Shown: positions 34,751 to 43,943, numbered from the stretch's first letter. The stretch is DNA of 64,000 nt from Lachnospiraceae bacterium (GCA_021770345.1 JAETRD010000001.1:1-64000); one strand, 5' to 3'. Numbers and translations: made by a program. Notes: a model not told the origin generated them from the sequence alone.

Positions 34751-37700
34751 TTATCCCTTCACAAACGGAACCAGGCGAAACTCAAAGTGAAACTGTTTCG
34801 CATCGAACCGATATCTGTCACGCAGCGCGGGCCCGCAGCTGTTTGACCCGATCCCGTTCTGCGCATAGTCGAGGCACAGTACCGTGCTTCCCGACGCCTC
34901 CAGTTCAAAATTATGTGCCTTCCTCTCCAGTTCCTCCTGTGTATATACCGAAGCCTGAAAAGAAAACTTCTGCTCCGACGCCGCCGCCAACCCAAACTGC
35001 CCGCTGCAAAGTTCCACATAATCGCAGTCAAAATGGCTTCCGTTTTCCTGCGGGCGGATATAATCCTCATGCAGCTCCTCTATCCCGCAGCGGTACAGCC
35101 CATGGCTTGCGGCCCTGTGCTTATCACAGTAGCTCTCCATGGGACCGTAACCGTAATAGGAGACATTTTTCAGCCTGCTGTCAAGAAAGAGGCGCACACC
35201 AAATCTGGGCAGTTCCGGAAACTCCTCGTTTTTACAGACATCCAGCGCACAGCGGATACCCCCGCTGTTATCCACCGTCCAGACGGCCCCCACATTCATC
35301 ATCCGCTGAACCGACGCGGCGGAAATCGATAAATTGGCCCGGATCACCACCCTGTCCTTATACCGTTCCACCACGGCACCGTAAGCTCTCGCATACGCTT
35401 CCCTGTAACGCGCCTTTTCCCACACAGGCTTTCTGTACATATCATTATCCGTGGGCGCGCGCCAGAGATTCAGTTCCATCGGCCGGTCCAGATATTCTCT
35501 GCCTGCATACCGGAGACTCTCAAACAATCCGTTCTTTCTGCTGTATACATATGTAAACCCGTTTCCTCTCAGAATTATTCTGCCGTCTGTCTCTGCCACC
35601 TCCAGAGCCGTCTCCATATTGACTTCCTTCCGCAGCCACTTTAAGGCAGTCTGGTTTCTCCCGTCCCCATTTTCAAGCAGGATTTCGTCAAATCCCAGGA
35701 TATGTCCGGCGGAAACCAGCGGTATATCCACGAGAAGCTCATAGGTAATCTTCAAATAAACCCTGCCCGCCTTCGGAAGCATGACATCCAGCGTTACGTC
35801 CGCCTCCCCGTGCGGTGCAACGGAAACCGGAGGAAGCGTTCCCGACTGTACGCAGACGCCGTCGCAGGTCACCGCATAGCGAATCACCGCATAATCCTTC
35901 AGATTCGTAAAATCCAGATAATTGTGAAGCCTTAATTGTTTCCTCTTTGCATCATAGGAGACAACCCGCGCCGGGCGGTGTACATTTTTGTATTCCAGAA
36001 GTCCGGTGTGGGGAGTACGGTCCGGATAGACAAGTCCGTCCACACAGAAATTTCCGTCATGAACGCTCTCGCCAAAATCACCCCCGTAAAAATATTTTAC
36101 TTTTCCGTTTTCCGCCCGCCCCATATCGACGGCATGGTCGCACCACTCCCAGACAAAACCGCCGCACATGACATCATACTTCTGTATCATCTGAAAATAG
36201 TCTTCCAGGTCCCCCGGTCCGTTCCCCATTGCGTGGCAGTATTCCACCAGAAGAAACGGCTTTCCCGCATTTCTTTCCAGATACTCCTCAATCTCCTCGA
36301 GGGCAGGATACATTCTGCTGTACAGATCCAGCTTTTCATAATCATAAATTTTATCGTAATTGCGGTATCTTGCACTCTCATAGTGGGTGATCCGCTCCGC
36401 GTCAAACGCCTTTGTCCACCGCAGTGCCTGCTCAAAATTACAGCCGTATGCGCTCTCGTTTCCCATCGACCACATGACGATGCAGGGACGGTTTTTGTCC
36501 CGCTCCACCATGCGCTGCACGCGATCCAGAATCGCGCCCTCCCACTTCGGGTCATCCGCTATTTTTTCGTTCCAGCGCCGGAAGCGGTTGTCATCCGTAT
36601 CCTTGCTGTAATACAGCAGAAACGGACCGTGCGCCTCTATATCCGCCTCGTCGATCACCATAAACCCGTACCTGTCACACAGCTGATAAAAATAAGGCGC
36701 ATTGGGATAGTGGCTGGAGCGGATGGCATTAAAATTATGACGTTTCATCATGGTAAGGTCCCTCATGACCTGCTCCATCCCGACAGCGGAGCCTGTGACC
36801 GGGTCACTGTCATGACGGTTTACCCCGTGAAGCTTGATATTCTGCCCGTTGAGGTAAAACACGCCATCCTTTATCCCGATACTCCGAAATCCCGCATAAT
36901 CCGTGATCACCTCGTCTTCCGTCTCTATGACAACCGTATACAGGTCGGGACGTTCCGCACTCCACAGGCCCGGAGCGTCGATTTCCAGCAAAAGGCTGCC
37001 CGCCTGCGCCCTGCCCGAGGCCACCGGCTGCATCTTTCGGTCGTAGACGGACACTTTTGTCTCGACCGCCAGATCCCCGTAAAAAAAATCCAGCTTAATT
37101 TCCCCGCGCCCGTCTGCGACGGATGCCGTAATGCGATAATCCCGGATATGGTGAACAGGACGTTTCAGCAGATATACATCCCCGAAAATCCCGCTCATGC
37201 GAAACTTATCCTGGTCCTCGAGATAACTGCCGTCGCACCATTTGAGGACAAACACCGCGATTCTGTTTTTTCCCTCCCAGAGCATCCCGGTCACGTCAAA
37301 CTCGCTTGTCGCGTGAGATACCTGACTGTACCCCACATAAACCCCGTTGATCCACACATAAAAACAGGAATCCACGCCCTCAAAATTTAAGTATGCCTTT
37401 GGCGCACGCCCGTCCGGCCGGTAGTCAAAATCACGGACATATGCGCCGCACGGAATATCCTGCGGTACATAAGGCGGATCAAACGGAAACGGATACCTGA
37501 TATTCGTGTACTGGCAGGAGTCATACCCCGCCGTCTGCCAGACCCCCGGAACAGTGATCCCGTCAAAGCCGGAAACGTCATATCCCGGCTCATAAAACGC
37601 ATCCGTCACGTCATAGACGCTCTCAAAAAACCGGAATTTCCAGTCTCCGCTTAAAAGCTGCAGGCGGTCCGATTTCTCCCTCTGCTCCACCGGATCATCC

Positions 37701-37792
37701 ACTCTCTCTGAGGCCGGAATATAATATGCCCGCGGCGGCATGGTTCCGTCGTGCAAAACACTAAGGTTCTCATAGTATCTCGGTACGATCAT
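34751..37792 (-). CDS. lacZ: Beta-galactosidase, GH2 (LacZ type)
   Basis: A 1013-residue long-form GH2 enzyme, close in size to E. coli LacZ. It has the jelly-roll sugar-binding domain (about residues 50-215), an immunoglobulin-like domain, the TIM barrel with acid/base Glu in 'MWSMGNESAYG' and the nucleophile Glu in 'LLVEYCHAMGNGPGDL', and the C-terminal beta-sandwich domain 5 ('LWRAPTDNDMY'). There is no signal peptide, so it cleaves imported galactosides in the cytosol. It is first in an operon with the GPH transporter and divergent from an AraC regulator. Confidence 0.95.
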   Translation of the reverse strand: MIVPRYYENLSVLHDGTMPPRAYYIPASERVDDPVEQREKSDRLQLLSGDWKFRFFESVYDVTDAFYEPGYDVSGFDGITVPGVWQTAGYDSCQYTNIRYPFPFDPPYVPQDIPCGAYVRDFDYRPDGRAPKAYLNFEGVDSCFYVWINGVYVGYSQVSHATSEFDVTGMLWEGKNRIAVFVLKWCDGSYLEDQDKFRMSGIFGDVYLLKRPVHHIRDYRITASVADGRGEIKLDFFYGDLAVETKVSVYDRKMQPVASGRAQAGSLLLEIDAPGLWSAERPDLYTVVIETEDEVITDYAGFRSIGIKDGVFYLNGQNIKLHGVNRHDSDPVTGSAVGMEQVMRDLTMMKRHNFNAIRSSHYPNAPYFYQLCDRYGFMVIDEADIEAHGPFLLYYSKDTDDNRFRRWNEKIADDPKWEGAILDRVQRMVERDKNRPCIVMWSMGNESAYGCNFEQALRWTKAFDAERITHYESARYRNYDKIYDYEKLDLYSRMYPALEEIEEYLERNAGKPFLLVEYCHAMGNGPGDLEDYFQMIQKYDVMCGGFVWEWCDHAVDMGRAENGKVKYFYGGDFGESVHDGNFCVDGLVYPDRTPHTGLLEYKNVHRPARVVSYDAKRKQLRLHNYLDFTNLKDYAVIRYAVTCDGVCVQSGTLPPVSVAPHGEADVTLDVMLPKAGRVYLKITYELLVDIPLVSAGHILGFDEILLENGDGRNQTALKWLRKEVNMETALEVAETDGRIILRGNGFTYVYSRKNGLFESLRYAGREYLDRPMELNLWRAPTDNDMYRKPVWEKARYREAYARAYGAVVERYKDRVVIRANLSISAASVQRMMNVGAVWTVDNSGGIRCALDVCKNEEFPELPRFGVRLFLDSRLKNVSYYGYGPMESYCDKHRAASHGLYRCGIEELHEDYIRPQENGSHFDCDYVELCSGQFGLAAASEQKFSFQASVYTQEELERKAHNFELEASGSTVLCLDYAQNGIGSNSCGPALRDRYRFDAKQFHFEFRLVPFVKG

Positions 37793-37842
37793 TTTTGTGC
37801 CCTCCTTTAAATATACACTTTTTTGCTTTTTTAATTTTGCAC

Positions 37843-37963
37843 CCCTCTCTTTCTTTTAAAATAACCTCTCTTTCTCTCCCGCATTTTCCGATTTAATTGT
37901 AGAATTTTCGCCATATAAAGTCCATAAATACAATTAGACAGAACATGCACAAAATGATACAAT
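37843..37963. promoter_or_regulatory. Divergent lacZ/araC promoter region
   Basis: Minus-strand TGGACT (37919-37924) and TACAAT (37896-37901), 17 bases apart, fit a lacZ promoter. Plus-strand TTAGAC (37934-37939) and TACAAT (37958-37963), 18 bases apart, fit one for the regulator. A minus-strand direct repeat GAAAGAGAGG (37843-37852 and 37865-37874, period 22) lies in the lacZ leader and could be a regulator site. Confidence 0.5.
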
Positions 37964-38002
37964 AACTATATCAGGATCTTTTTTCGGGGAGGGGTGCCGC
38001 AT

Positions 38003-38866
38003 ATGTATTTAAATTCTGGATACCTGCACAATTCACTGATTGATTTCAAAGATAAATCAAGACCTTTAATCGTCGGAAGCTGCGGCACCTACCGTCTGCA
38101 TACGCATCCGAAGCTGCCCACCTACCGGCCGAGGGGAAGACTGGATTTTCAGATTATCTATGTGTCTGCCGGCGTCGCACATTTTCATTTTGGCAACGCC
38201 GAAAACGATACGGTTGTCACTGCCGGCAATATGGTGATTTACCGACCGAAGGAATTTCAGAAATATGAATATTATGCCGTCGATCAGACCGAGGTATACT
38301 GGGTTCATTTTACGGGCGGAAACGTGAAGAATATCCTCAGAAGCTACGGCATCACGGACGATATGCGCGTCGTCTATGCCGGCACTTCCCTGGAATATGT
38401 AAGAATTTTTAAGAAAATGATATCCGAGCTCCAGCACTGTCGGGTGGATTATGAGGAGATGCTTGCGATGCTTCTCCGCCATCTCCTCATTCTCCTGCAC
38501 AGGCAGCTTTCCAAACAGCGCATCCTCAAAAACGAATATCTCGACAGCGAGATGGACCTGGCCGCACAGTATTTTAACGATAATTATAATTCCGATATCA
38601 GCATCCAAAACTATGCGGCATCCCGCGGCATGAGCGTAAGCTGGTTTATCCGCAATTTCAAAGCCTATACCGGCTCCGCTCCCATGCAGTACATCGTCTC
38701 CGTCCGCATCACGAATGCGCAGATGCTTCTGGAAACCACCAAATACACGGTGACCGAGATCGGACGGATTGTCGGCTATGACAATCCCCTGTACTTCAGC
38801 CGCATCTTCCACAGACAGAAGGGGTTTTCCCCCTCCGCCTACCGGAAGATGGTCGAAAAATCCTGA
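38003..38866 (+). CDS. AraC-family regulator of the galactoside locus
   Basis: A 287-residue regulator. The N-terminal cupin sensor domain contains 'LDFQIIYVSAGVAHFHFG' and 'VVTAGNMVIYRPKEFQKYEYY'. The C-terminal double helix-turn-helix domain holds 'ISIQNYAASRGMSVSWFIRNFKAYTGSAPMQYI' and 'YTVTEIGRIVGYDNPLYFSRIFHRQKGFSPSAYRKM'. The ATG at 38003 lies eight bases after AGGGG; a GTG nine bases upstream is in the ribosome site. Divergent from lacZ-GPH, it is probably their galactoside-responsive activator. Its last 28 bases overlap the convergent YfhO-like gene. Confidence 0.9.
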   Translation: MYLNSGYLHNSLIDFKDKSRPLIVGSCGTYRLHTHPKLPTYRPRGRLDFQIIYVSAGVAHFHFGNAENDTVVTAGNMVIYRPKEFQKYEYYAVDQTEVYWVHFTGGNVKNILRSYGITDDMRVVYAGTSLEYVRIFKKMISELQHCRVDYEEMLAMLLRHLLILLHRQLSKQRILKNEYLDSEMDLAAQYFNDNYNSDISIQNYAASRGMSVSWFIRNFKAYTGSAPMQYIVSVRITNAQMLLETTKYTVTEIGRIVGYDNPLYFSRIFHRQKGFSPSAYRKMVEKS

Positions 38867-41358
38867 CCGCGCCGCCGGACGGCTCCCGCCGCAGACGCGC
38901 AGACCGCAAGCGCCCCGATTGCATATCCCGCGCGCAGCCCCGGCGGGGCAAATTCCAGTGTGATCCGATGTGTTCCCTCCGGCACCACCGCCCCCGCAAA
39001 CACCTGATTGACCGTCAAAAGATGTGTCTCCCCTCCGTCCACTAAAATTTTCATGCCGTTCTGCACCGGGATTGATGTCACAAACAGCCTGGCCCGTCCG
39101 ACATCCGCCATGCAGGCTAACACTTCATTTCCCGCCGTCCGGGCGGGCTGCACGTTTTCAATCCGCTTCCCGCCGAACAGTCTCTTGTCATAGGTATGCC
39201 ACTGTACCTCCGAAAGCTTGTATTTTCCTTTTGAAAACACAAGCTCGAGCACATCGACACCGTCCGCATCCGACTCGGAAAACTGATAGTGAAACTCCGT
39301 ATTCCCGTTCGGATAGGGCGCGCTTTTTCCGGAAAGTTTGTTGCGGATTCCGTTGATCTCAATGATCACGGCTTCGGATTTCCTGTTTTCAACCGCAAAT
39401 GACAGTAGCAGGATTTCTTCCCGGATACCGGTCCGAAGCGGAAGCACGAGTCTGCTCTCCCGCTCCGCCGAAATCTCATAGACGCCCGGCTCCGGCTGCA
39501 CAATCGAAAGCCCCTCCGGCAGTGCGCAGTCCCCAAATACCGGCTCATACGGTTTCATTCTGCTCTGAAACTGTCCCTTTTTTGCAGGCGCCACGGCCCC
39601 AGTCTCACCTGTTTTTCCGTCACCATCCGCCGCCACGGCTGCACCCGCATCCGCTTCGCAGTCCGCAACCGTGGTGCGCATCAGCGCGTCAAGCCTGCCG
39701 TATGCATCCAGCGACGCAAACGTTTCCTCACTGATTGCATCCTCCGCGAGATATGCCGTCGGAAGTACCGCGTCATTTTCCGCCGTCACGCATCCGTCCC
39801 GCTGCCCGGTGACCAGGTAGCCGTCCGGCACCCGCCCGTCGGTCTTAAGATAGCGCACCCCCATAAAATGCAGCAGAAACGGATTGTCGGCAGCGAGAAT
39901 CGCCATCCGGTTATTACAGGAAACCGGCGTCAGCAGCGCGTCATAATAGAAGCGCGCGTAAGCCTCATTGAATACCGACGAATACATCGTGCTCCTCTGC
40001 CAGCCCCCATAGGTGCTGTTACATGTATGTAACGGAGCCGCGATACTGTCAGAGCGGTAAAACTCTTCTCTGTCTTTGTCCCCGCCGCGTGCCTCCTTCC
40101 AGCCCTGCACAAACTCCGCCGCATCCGCCCGGCTGACATAGTGATCCGTATCCGCCGTCTTCAGGAAAAAACATGTCGGAAGCACCAGCAGCACCAGATA
40201 AGACACCTTCGTAAAATGATGTTTCCCGGACAAAATCACCGCCGAAAACAGCACCAGCACATCCGCCGCAATCCACGGAAACCGCGCCTTCCCGACATAC
40301 AGTATGGCCACGCCCGCAAGCGGCACAAATGCAAGCAGCCTCCTTTGCATGGCCTCTTCCCGCATCCCCTCAAACACCCGCACACACTGCAGCAGCACAA
40401 GCGGCACAAACGGAATCAGGATTTTGCTCCTCACATACAGCGTGCCGTTTAAAATCCACGCAAAAACACCGACCCCCGCGCACAGAAGATAACACAGGCT
40501 GTCGGCGCGAAGGCTCCGTCGACCCAGCCCCAGAAACAGCGCATAGAGCGCCGCCGCGGTCAGCCCCATCCCGTAAGGGGAGTACAGCAGCGACTGAAAA
40601 TCCCACTGCACATGCAAAAGCTCCGCAGCCCCCACGGATGCGCCCGCGCGCCGGTGCTCTAAAATCGCCAGTCCCGTGGGGAGCAGCAGCGGCGCGGCAA
40701 GCCCCACGGAGCACACGGCGGCCCTGACATACGGCCGGAAAAACGCGCTCCCCTCCTCTCTGTACCAGCACCAGCCGAGCACAGCCAAAACCGCCGCCGC
40801 ATAATAAAAGCTGTTGCAGTAAATGAGCGCCAGAAACAGCGTCACCCACCCGTATTTCCTGCGCTTTACCATGAGAAGCGCCGCGAGCAGAAACGGCATA
40901 TAATTGACAAACATCACCTGCCTGTGCGTGTGAAAAAAGCAGGCCGCAAACAAAAAGAGCACGCTCCCCCAAAACGACATAAATTCCCCGTGTCCGTCCG
41001 CAAGGAGCAGCCGGTAAAACAGCAGCACCGCGGCAAGATAGCCGGTCAGCATATAACCGATGACGAAAACCGGCATCGGCACCTCCGGCAAAACGCATCC
41101 GAGCAGAATGTCCGGCCGCAGATAACCGTAATAAGAAAACAGAAACCCGTTGCTTCCCCCGCCGAGCGGCAAAAACGTCGGGAGCAGCGTCCGCTGATCC
41201 ACACACGCTGCCCGTATCGTCTCCGCCAGCGCGATGTGCTGAGACAGCCAGTCCGTCGTCGAGCCGTACACGCATCCCCGCGGTACGCTTGCCGCTGCCG
41301 TAATCACAAAAACAATCGTCAAAAGCAGCGGATAGTGCCATCTTGTGTATCTCCTCAA
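38839..41358 (-). CDS. YfhO-family membrane protein
   Basis: An 839-residue protein with about twelve membrane segments in the first 430 residues and a C-terminal ~400-residue extracytoplasmic region. The YfhO pattern is seen in 'GGGSNGFLFSYYGYLRPD', 'HTHRQVMFVNYMPFLL' and, at the end, 'FVTSIPVQNGMKILVDGGETHLLTVNQVFAGAVVPEGTHRITLEFAPPG'. Members resemble GT-C glycosyltransferases, and Bacillus YfhO is linked to lipoteichoic-acid glycosylation. The best start is TTG at 41358 with GGGAGGGG six bases away; the ATG 15 codons upstream has no ribosome site. Confidence 0.85.
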   Translation of the reverse strand: MRRYTRWHYPLLLTIVFVITAAASVPRGCVYGSTTDWLSQHIALAETIRAACVDQRTLLPTFLPLGGGSNGFLFSYYGYLRPDILLGCVLPEVPMPVFVIGYMLTGYLAAVLLFYRLLLADGHGEFMSFWGSVLFLFAACFFHTHRQVMFVNYMPFLLAALLMVKRRKYGWVTLFLALIYCNSFYYAAAVLAVLGWCWYREEGSAFFRPYVRAAVCSVGLAAPLLLPTGLAILEHRRAGASVGAAELLHVQWDFQSLLYSPYGMGLTAAALYALFLGLGRRSLRADSLCYLLCAGVGVFAWILNGTLYVRSKILIPFVPLVLLQCVRVFEGMREEAMQRRLLAFVPLAGVAILYVGKARFPWIAADVLVLFSAVILSGKHHFTKVSYLVLLVLPTCFFLKTADTDHYVSRADAAEFVQGWKEARGGDKDREEFYRSDSIAAPLHTCNSTYGGWQRSTMYSSVFNEAYARFYYDALLTPVSCNNRMAILAADNPFLLHFMGVRYLKTDGRVPDGYLVTGQRDGCVTAENDAVLPTAYLAEDAISEETFASLDAYGRLDALMRTTVADCEADAGAAVAADGDGKTGETGAVAPAKKGQFQSRMKPYEPVFGDCALPEGLSIVQPEPGVYEISAERESRLVLPLRTGIREEILLLSFAVENRKSEAVIIEINGIRNKLSGKSAPYPNGNTEFHYQFSESDADGVDVLELVFSKGKYKLSEVQWHTYDKRLFGGKRIENVQPARTAGNEVLACMADVGRARLFVTSIPVQNGMKILVDGGETHLLTVNQVFAGAVVPEGTHRITLEFAPPGLRAGYAIGALAVCASAAGAVRRRGQDFSTIFR

Positions 41359-41454
41359 TGTTTTCCCCTCCCTGTCAGTCCGTTCTTTCCTACACTTATA
41401 CACGGCACTTCTTAAAATCCGACGAAAAAATTTCTAAAACATGCTGAAAAAACC

Positions 41455-41592
41455 TTAAGATTTCTTAAGATAACGCCCTCTTGAATTATGGTATAATGTC
41501 GGCAGACATTATACCGGCCGAATGGCCATAGGGCGCCCACGCGACAGCATATCCGCAACGCGGATATGGTATAATGTCGGCAGACATTATAC
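41455..41592 (+). promoter_or_regulatory. Complex promoter with duplicated palindrome before a two-component system
   Basis: A 28-base unit occurs twice, at 41487-41514 and 41565-41592. Each copy holds an extended -10 (TGGTATAAT) inside a palindrome with arms GTATAATGTC and GACATTATAC around GGCA. Between them lies another perfect palindrome, CATATCCGC-AAC-GCGGATATG (41548-41568). Two TTAAGAT motifs 10 bases apart (41455-41471) lie upstream, resembling an OmpR-type direct-repeat site. Confidence 0.75.
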
Positions 41593-41616
41593 TGGCACAG
41601 GGAGACACCTATTTAT

Positions 41617-42330
41617 ATGGAACAACTTACACAGATACTGATTGTGGACGACAACCCGGAAATCCGGGAAATCATAACGATACTGCTGAACGCGGAGGGT
41701 TTTCAGGTGGCAGGCGCGCAGGACGGCACAGCGGCTCTGGAACTCCTTTCGGAGCAGATTTTTGATCTGATTATCTTAGATGTCATGATGCCGAATCTTA
41801 ACGGCTACCAGACATGCGTTAAAATCCGGGAGCAGACCAACGCCCCCATCCTCTTTCTGAGCGCCCGCACCGCAGACAGCGACAAGACGCTCGGCTTCTC
41901 GAGCGGCGGGGACGACTATCTCGCGAAGCCCTTTTCCTACAGCGAGCTCGTGAGCCGCGTCAAAGCGCTGCTGCGGCGCTATCAGGTCTATCAGGGGAAG
42001 TCTGCGGACACGCCGCCCGCACAGGAGCAAACCACGCTTTCTGTCCGACAGCTGACGATTCATACCGACAGCGCTCTGGTTCTTGTAAACGATATCCCGA
42101 TCGAGCTGACCGACACGGAGTATGCGCTGCTTTTGCTGCTTGCCGCACACCCGAAACAGATTTTTTCGGCGGAGCATCTCTATGAAGCGGTCTGGAAAGA
42201 GCCTTATTATCACGGCGCCGCCAACACCGTCATGGTACACATCCGCAATCTGCGCAAAAAAATAGAGACGGATCCAAAGAATCCGTCTCTGATCAAAACC
42301 GTCTGGGGAAGGGGGTATCGTTGTGACTAA
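41617..42330 (+). CDS. OmpR/VanR-like response regulator
   Basis: A 237-residue regulator. The receiver domain has 'QILIVDDNPEIREII', phosphoacceptor Asp55 in 'IILDVMMPN', the Thr/Ser switch in 'LFLSART' and Lys in 'LAKPFSYSELVSRVKALLRR'. The winged-helix output domain ends 'NTVMVHIRNLRKKIETDP...KTVWGRGYRCD'. It resembles VanR-type regulators, but no vancomycin-resistance genes are near. It is co-transcribed with the overlapping kinase and is probably autoregulated through the repeated promoter upstream. Confidence 0.92.
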   Translation: MEQLTQILIVDDNPEIREIITILLNAEGFQVAGAQDGTAALELLSEQIFDLIILDVMMPNLNGYQTCVKIREQTNAPILFLSARTADSDKTLGFSSGGDDYLAKPFSYSELVSRVKALLRRYQVYQGKSADTPPAQEQTTLSVRQLTIHTDSALVLVNDIPIELTDTEYALLLLLAAHPKQIFSAEHLYEAVWKEPYYHGAANTVMVHIRNLRKKIETDPKNPSLIKTVWGRGYRCD

Positions 42331-43771
42331 ATGGAAGTTCCCCGCACTCAAAATACGCACCCGCCTGTTACTGCAAATCCTGATCGGCGTCGCCTGCGCG
42401 CTGCTGCTGTCGGAATTTTTATTCCGCAACACCGATGCCGTCTTTGACGCCGTCAAAACGCTTCCGCTCTTTTATCTGGACGTCGATGCGCTTTCCGAAC
42501 AGGCCGCGGCGTACGCAAAAGACCTTGACCTCCCCGACCATGAAATCGACATCGACGTCGACAATCCGGGGGCCGCGGAAGCGTATCTCCCGTTTTACGA
42601 GCTCTGCGATCCATATACCGGCCTGGCTTTTTATTCCGAAGACGACGGCTTCTTCCGCTTTGGATTTCCCCCGCGGATACTGAGCGATCCCAACTCCAAC
42701 AACTATTTCTGGCGTGCCGTCGACTTAATCTCGCTGAACTCCACCTGGTATGCCATCGAGCTGATCTCGCTCCGCTCGGATCTGTATCACGAGGAGTTTA
42801 CCGTCACCTTCCGCAACGGCGACGCCACCGTATTCGTCTCGAATTACCGCGTGATCCTCTTTGGCTGTCTCTGGTTTTTTACGGTCGCACTGCTCGCTGT
42901 CATTCTGCTTCTCGGAATCGTACTGCACTACATCAATTCCAGAATCAGGGATATCCTCATCCTGCATGAGGAGACTGCCCTGATGGCATCGGGCGACCTT
43001 ACGCATACCGTTCCCTGTGTCGGAAGAGACGAAATCGGCGAACTTGGCTGCGGGCTTGATTCACTCCGCATCGCGCTCCTGGAAAATATCCGCCAGGAGG
43101 AGGCCGCCAGAGACGCCAACCGGGATCTGATTGCCGCGCTCTCACATGATCTGCGCACGCCGCTGACAATTTTAAACGGCTATCTTGAAGTCTTAAATCT
43201 CGAATCCACGACGCCTGCGGCGCGCGCCGACTACCTCGGGCGCTGCCTGCAGAAAACAGCGGAAATCAAAGAGCTGACCGACCGGATGTTTGAGTACGCG
43301 CTCGTCTATGAAGTGGATGAGACGCCGGAGTTCGTCGGCCTTCCCGCGGACTTCCTCCGGCAGTGCCTGCTCGAAAATCTTGATTTTATCCGGCTTGCAG
43401 GCTTTCGCACGGAGATCTCTTCCCTGCCGGACGACGCGGTGCTGTGCGGGGATCCGACCATGCTAAAGCGCATTTTAAATAATCTGTTCTCGAACATATT
43501 AAAATACGGCGACAAAGGAACTGCGATATCCCTTTCTGCTTCCGCAAGTGACGGCTCTGTCCGCATCCGGCTTACAAACGCCGTCAAACCGGATGCAAAC
43601 GCTTCCGCGGGGAGCCACATCGGCTTAAAGAGCGCGCAGAAAATGACTGCGCTCCACCACGGTACGCTGCAGTACGACAGATGCGGGAAACTGTTTGCCG
43701 TCAGTCTGACGCTGCCTGCAATTGCTCCAGTATCCGATCATCTCTGCAGACAGCGCATGATCCGCCGGTAA
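42323..43771 (+). CDS. VanS-like sensor histidine kinase with a foreign C-terminal tail
   Basis: A 482-residue kinase that starts at GTG overlapping the regulator's stop by eight bases. Membrane helices lie near residues 13-33 and 172-200 with an acidic extracytoplasmic domain between them. HAMP follows, then HisKA 'ALSHDLRTPLTILNGYLEVL' and an HATPase domain of the VanS form ('NLFSNILKYGDKG', 'GSHIGLKSAQKMTALHHGTL'). The natural end is 'LFAVSLTLP'; the last ~16 residues ('IAPVSDHLCRQRMIRR') are read from the antisense strand of an esterase pseudogene, so the original 3' end was replaced. Confidence 0.9.
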   Translation: MTKWKFPALKIRTRLLLQILIGVACALLLSEFLFRNTDAVFDAVKTLPLFYLDVDALSEQAAAYAKDLDLPDHEIDIDVDNPGAAEAYLPFYELCDPYTGLAFYSEDDGFFRFGFPPRILSDPNSNNYFWRAVDLISLNSTWYAIELISLRSDLYHEEFTVTFRNGDATVFVSNYRVILFGCLWFFTVALLAVILLLGIVLHYINSRIRDILILHEETALMASGDLTHTVPCVGRDEIGELGCGLDSLRIALLENIRQEEAARDANRDLIAALSHDLRTPLTILNGYLEVLNLESTTPAARADYLGRCLQKTAEIKELTDRMFEYALVYEVDETPEFVGLPADFLRQCLLENLDFIRLAGFRTEISSLPDDAVLCGDPTMLKRILNNLFSNILKYGDKGTAISLSASASDGSVRIRLTNAVKPDANASAGSHIGLKSAQKMTALHHGTLQYDRCGKLFAVSLTLPAIAPVSDHLCRQRMIRR

Positions 43772-43899
43772 TTGACCGTCACCACGATCAAGCCCGCCTT
43801 TGCCAGGTTGTTGCACACAAAGGGCAGATTATTCCCTGCCCTTTCCAGAAAAACTCTGTATCGTTTGTACTTACCCTCAGTGGACAAGGGTACCACCAT
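43721..43899 (-). pseudogene. Deleted remnant of a carboxylesterase gene
   Basis: The remnant keeps the start and GGAGGAAAACAG ribosome site of the esterase at 46984-48360. After 'MVV' comes a 19-base insertion (a micro-repeat), then an in-frame deletion to 'AGNNLPFVCNNLAKAG' (intact copy AGSNLPFVCDNLAKAG, about residue 121), running to 'VTVNYR'. A second deletion joins it, out of frame, to 'ADHALSAEMIGYWSN' (intact ADRALSAEMIGYWSN, about residue 413). A 53-codon open frame (43738-43899) survives. It is diverged from the intact gene, so it derives from an old paralogue rather than a recent copy. Confidence 0.85.
43872..43892. repeat. Hairpin micro-repeat inserted in the esterase remnant
   Basis: TACCCT-CAGTGGACA-AGGGTA, perfect 6-base arms and a 9-base loop. 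The intact esterase lacks it: minus-strand GTA-AGTACAAAC is contiguous there, whereas here CCCTTGTCCACTGAGGGTA lies between GTA and AGTACAAAC. Confidence 0.8.
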
Positions 43900-43943
43900 C
43901 TGTTTTCCTCCTTGTCTTATTTTTCCGCCTGCATTTCTCCCGG

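Noticed and set aside
35936..37390. 484-codon frame opposite lacZ
   Set aside because: Antisense shadow of a strongly conserved GH2 gene; no ribosome site and no recognisable domain.
41617..43771. Vancomycin-resistance locus
   Set aside because: The regulator and kinase resemble VanR/VanS, but no ligase, dehydrogenase or dipeptidase genes are nearby.
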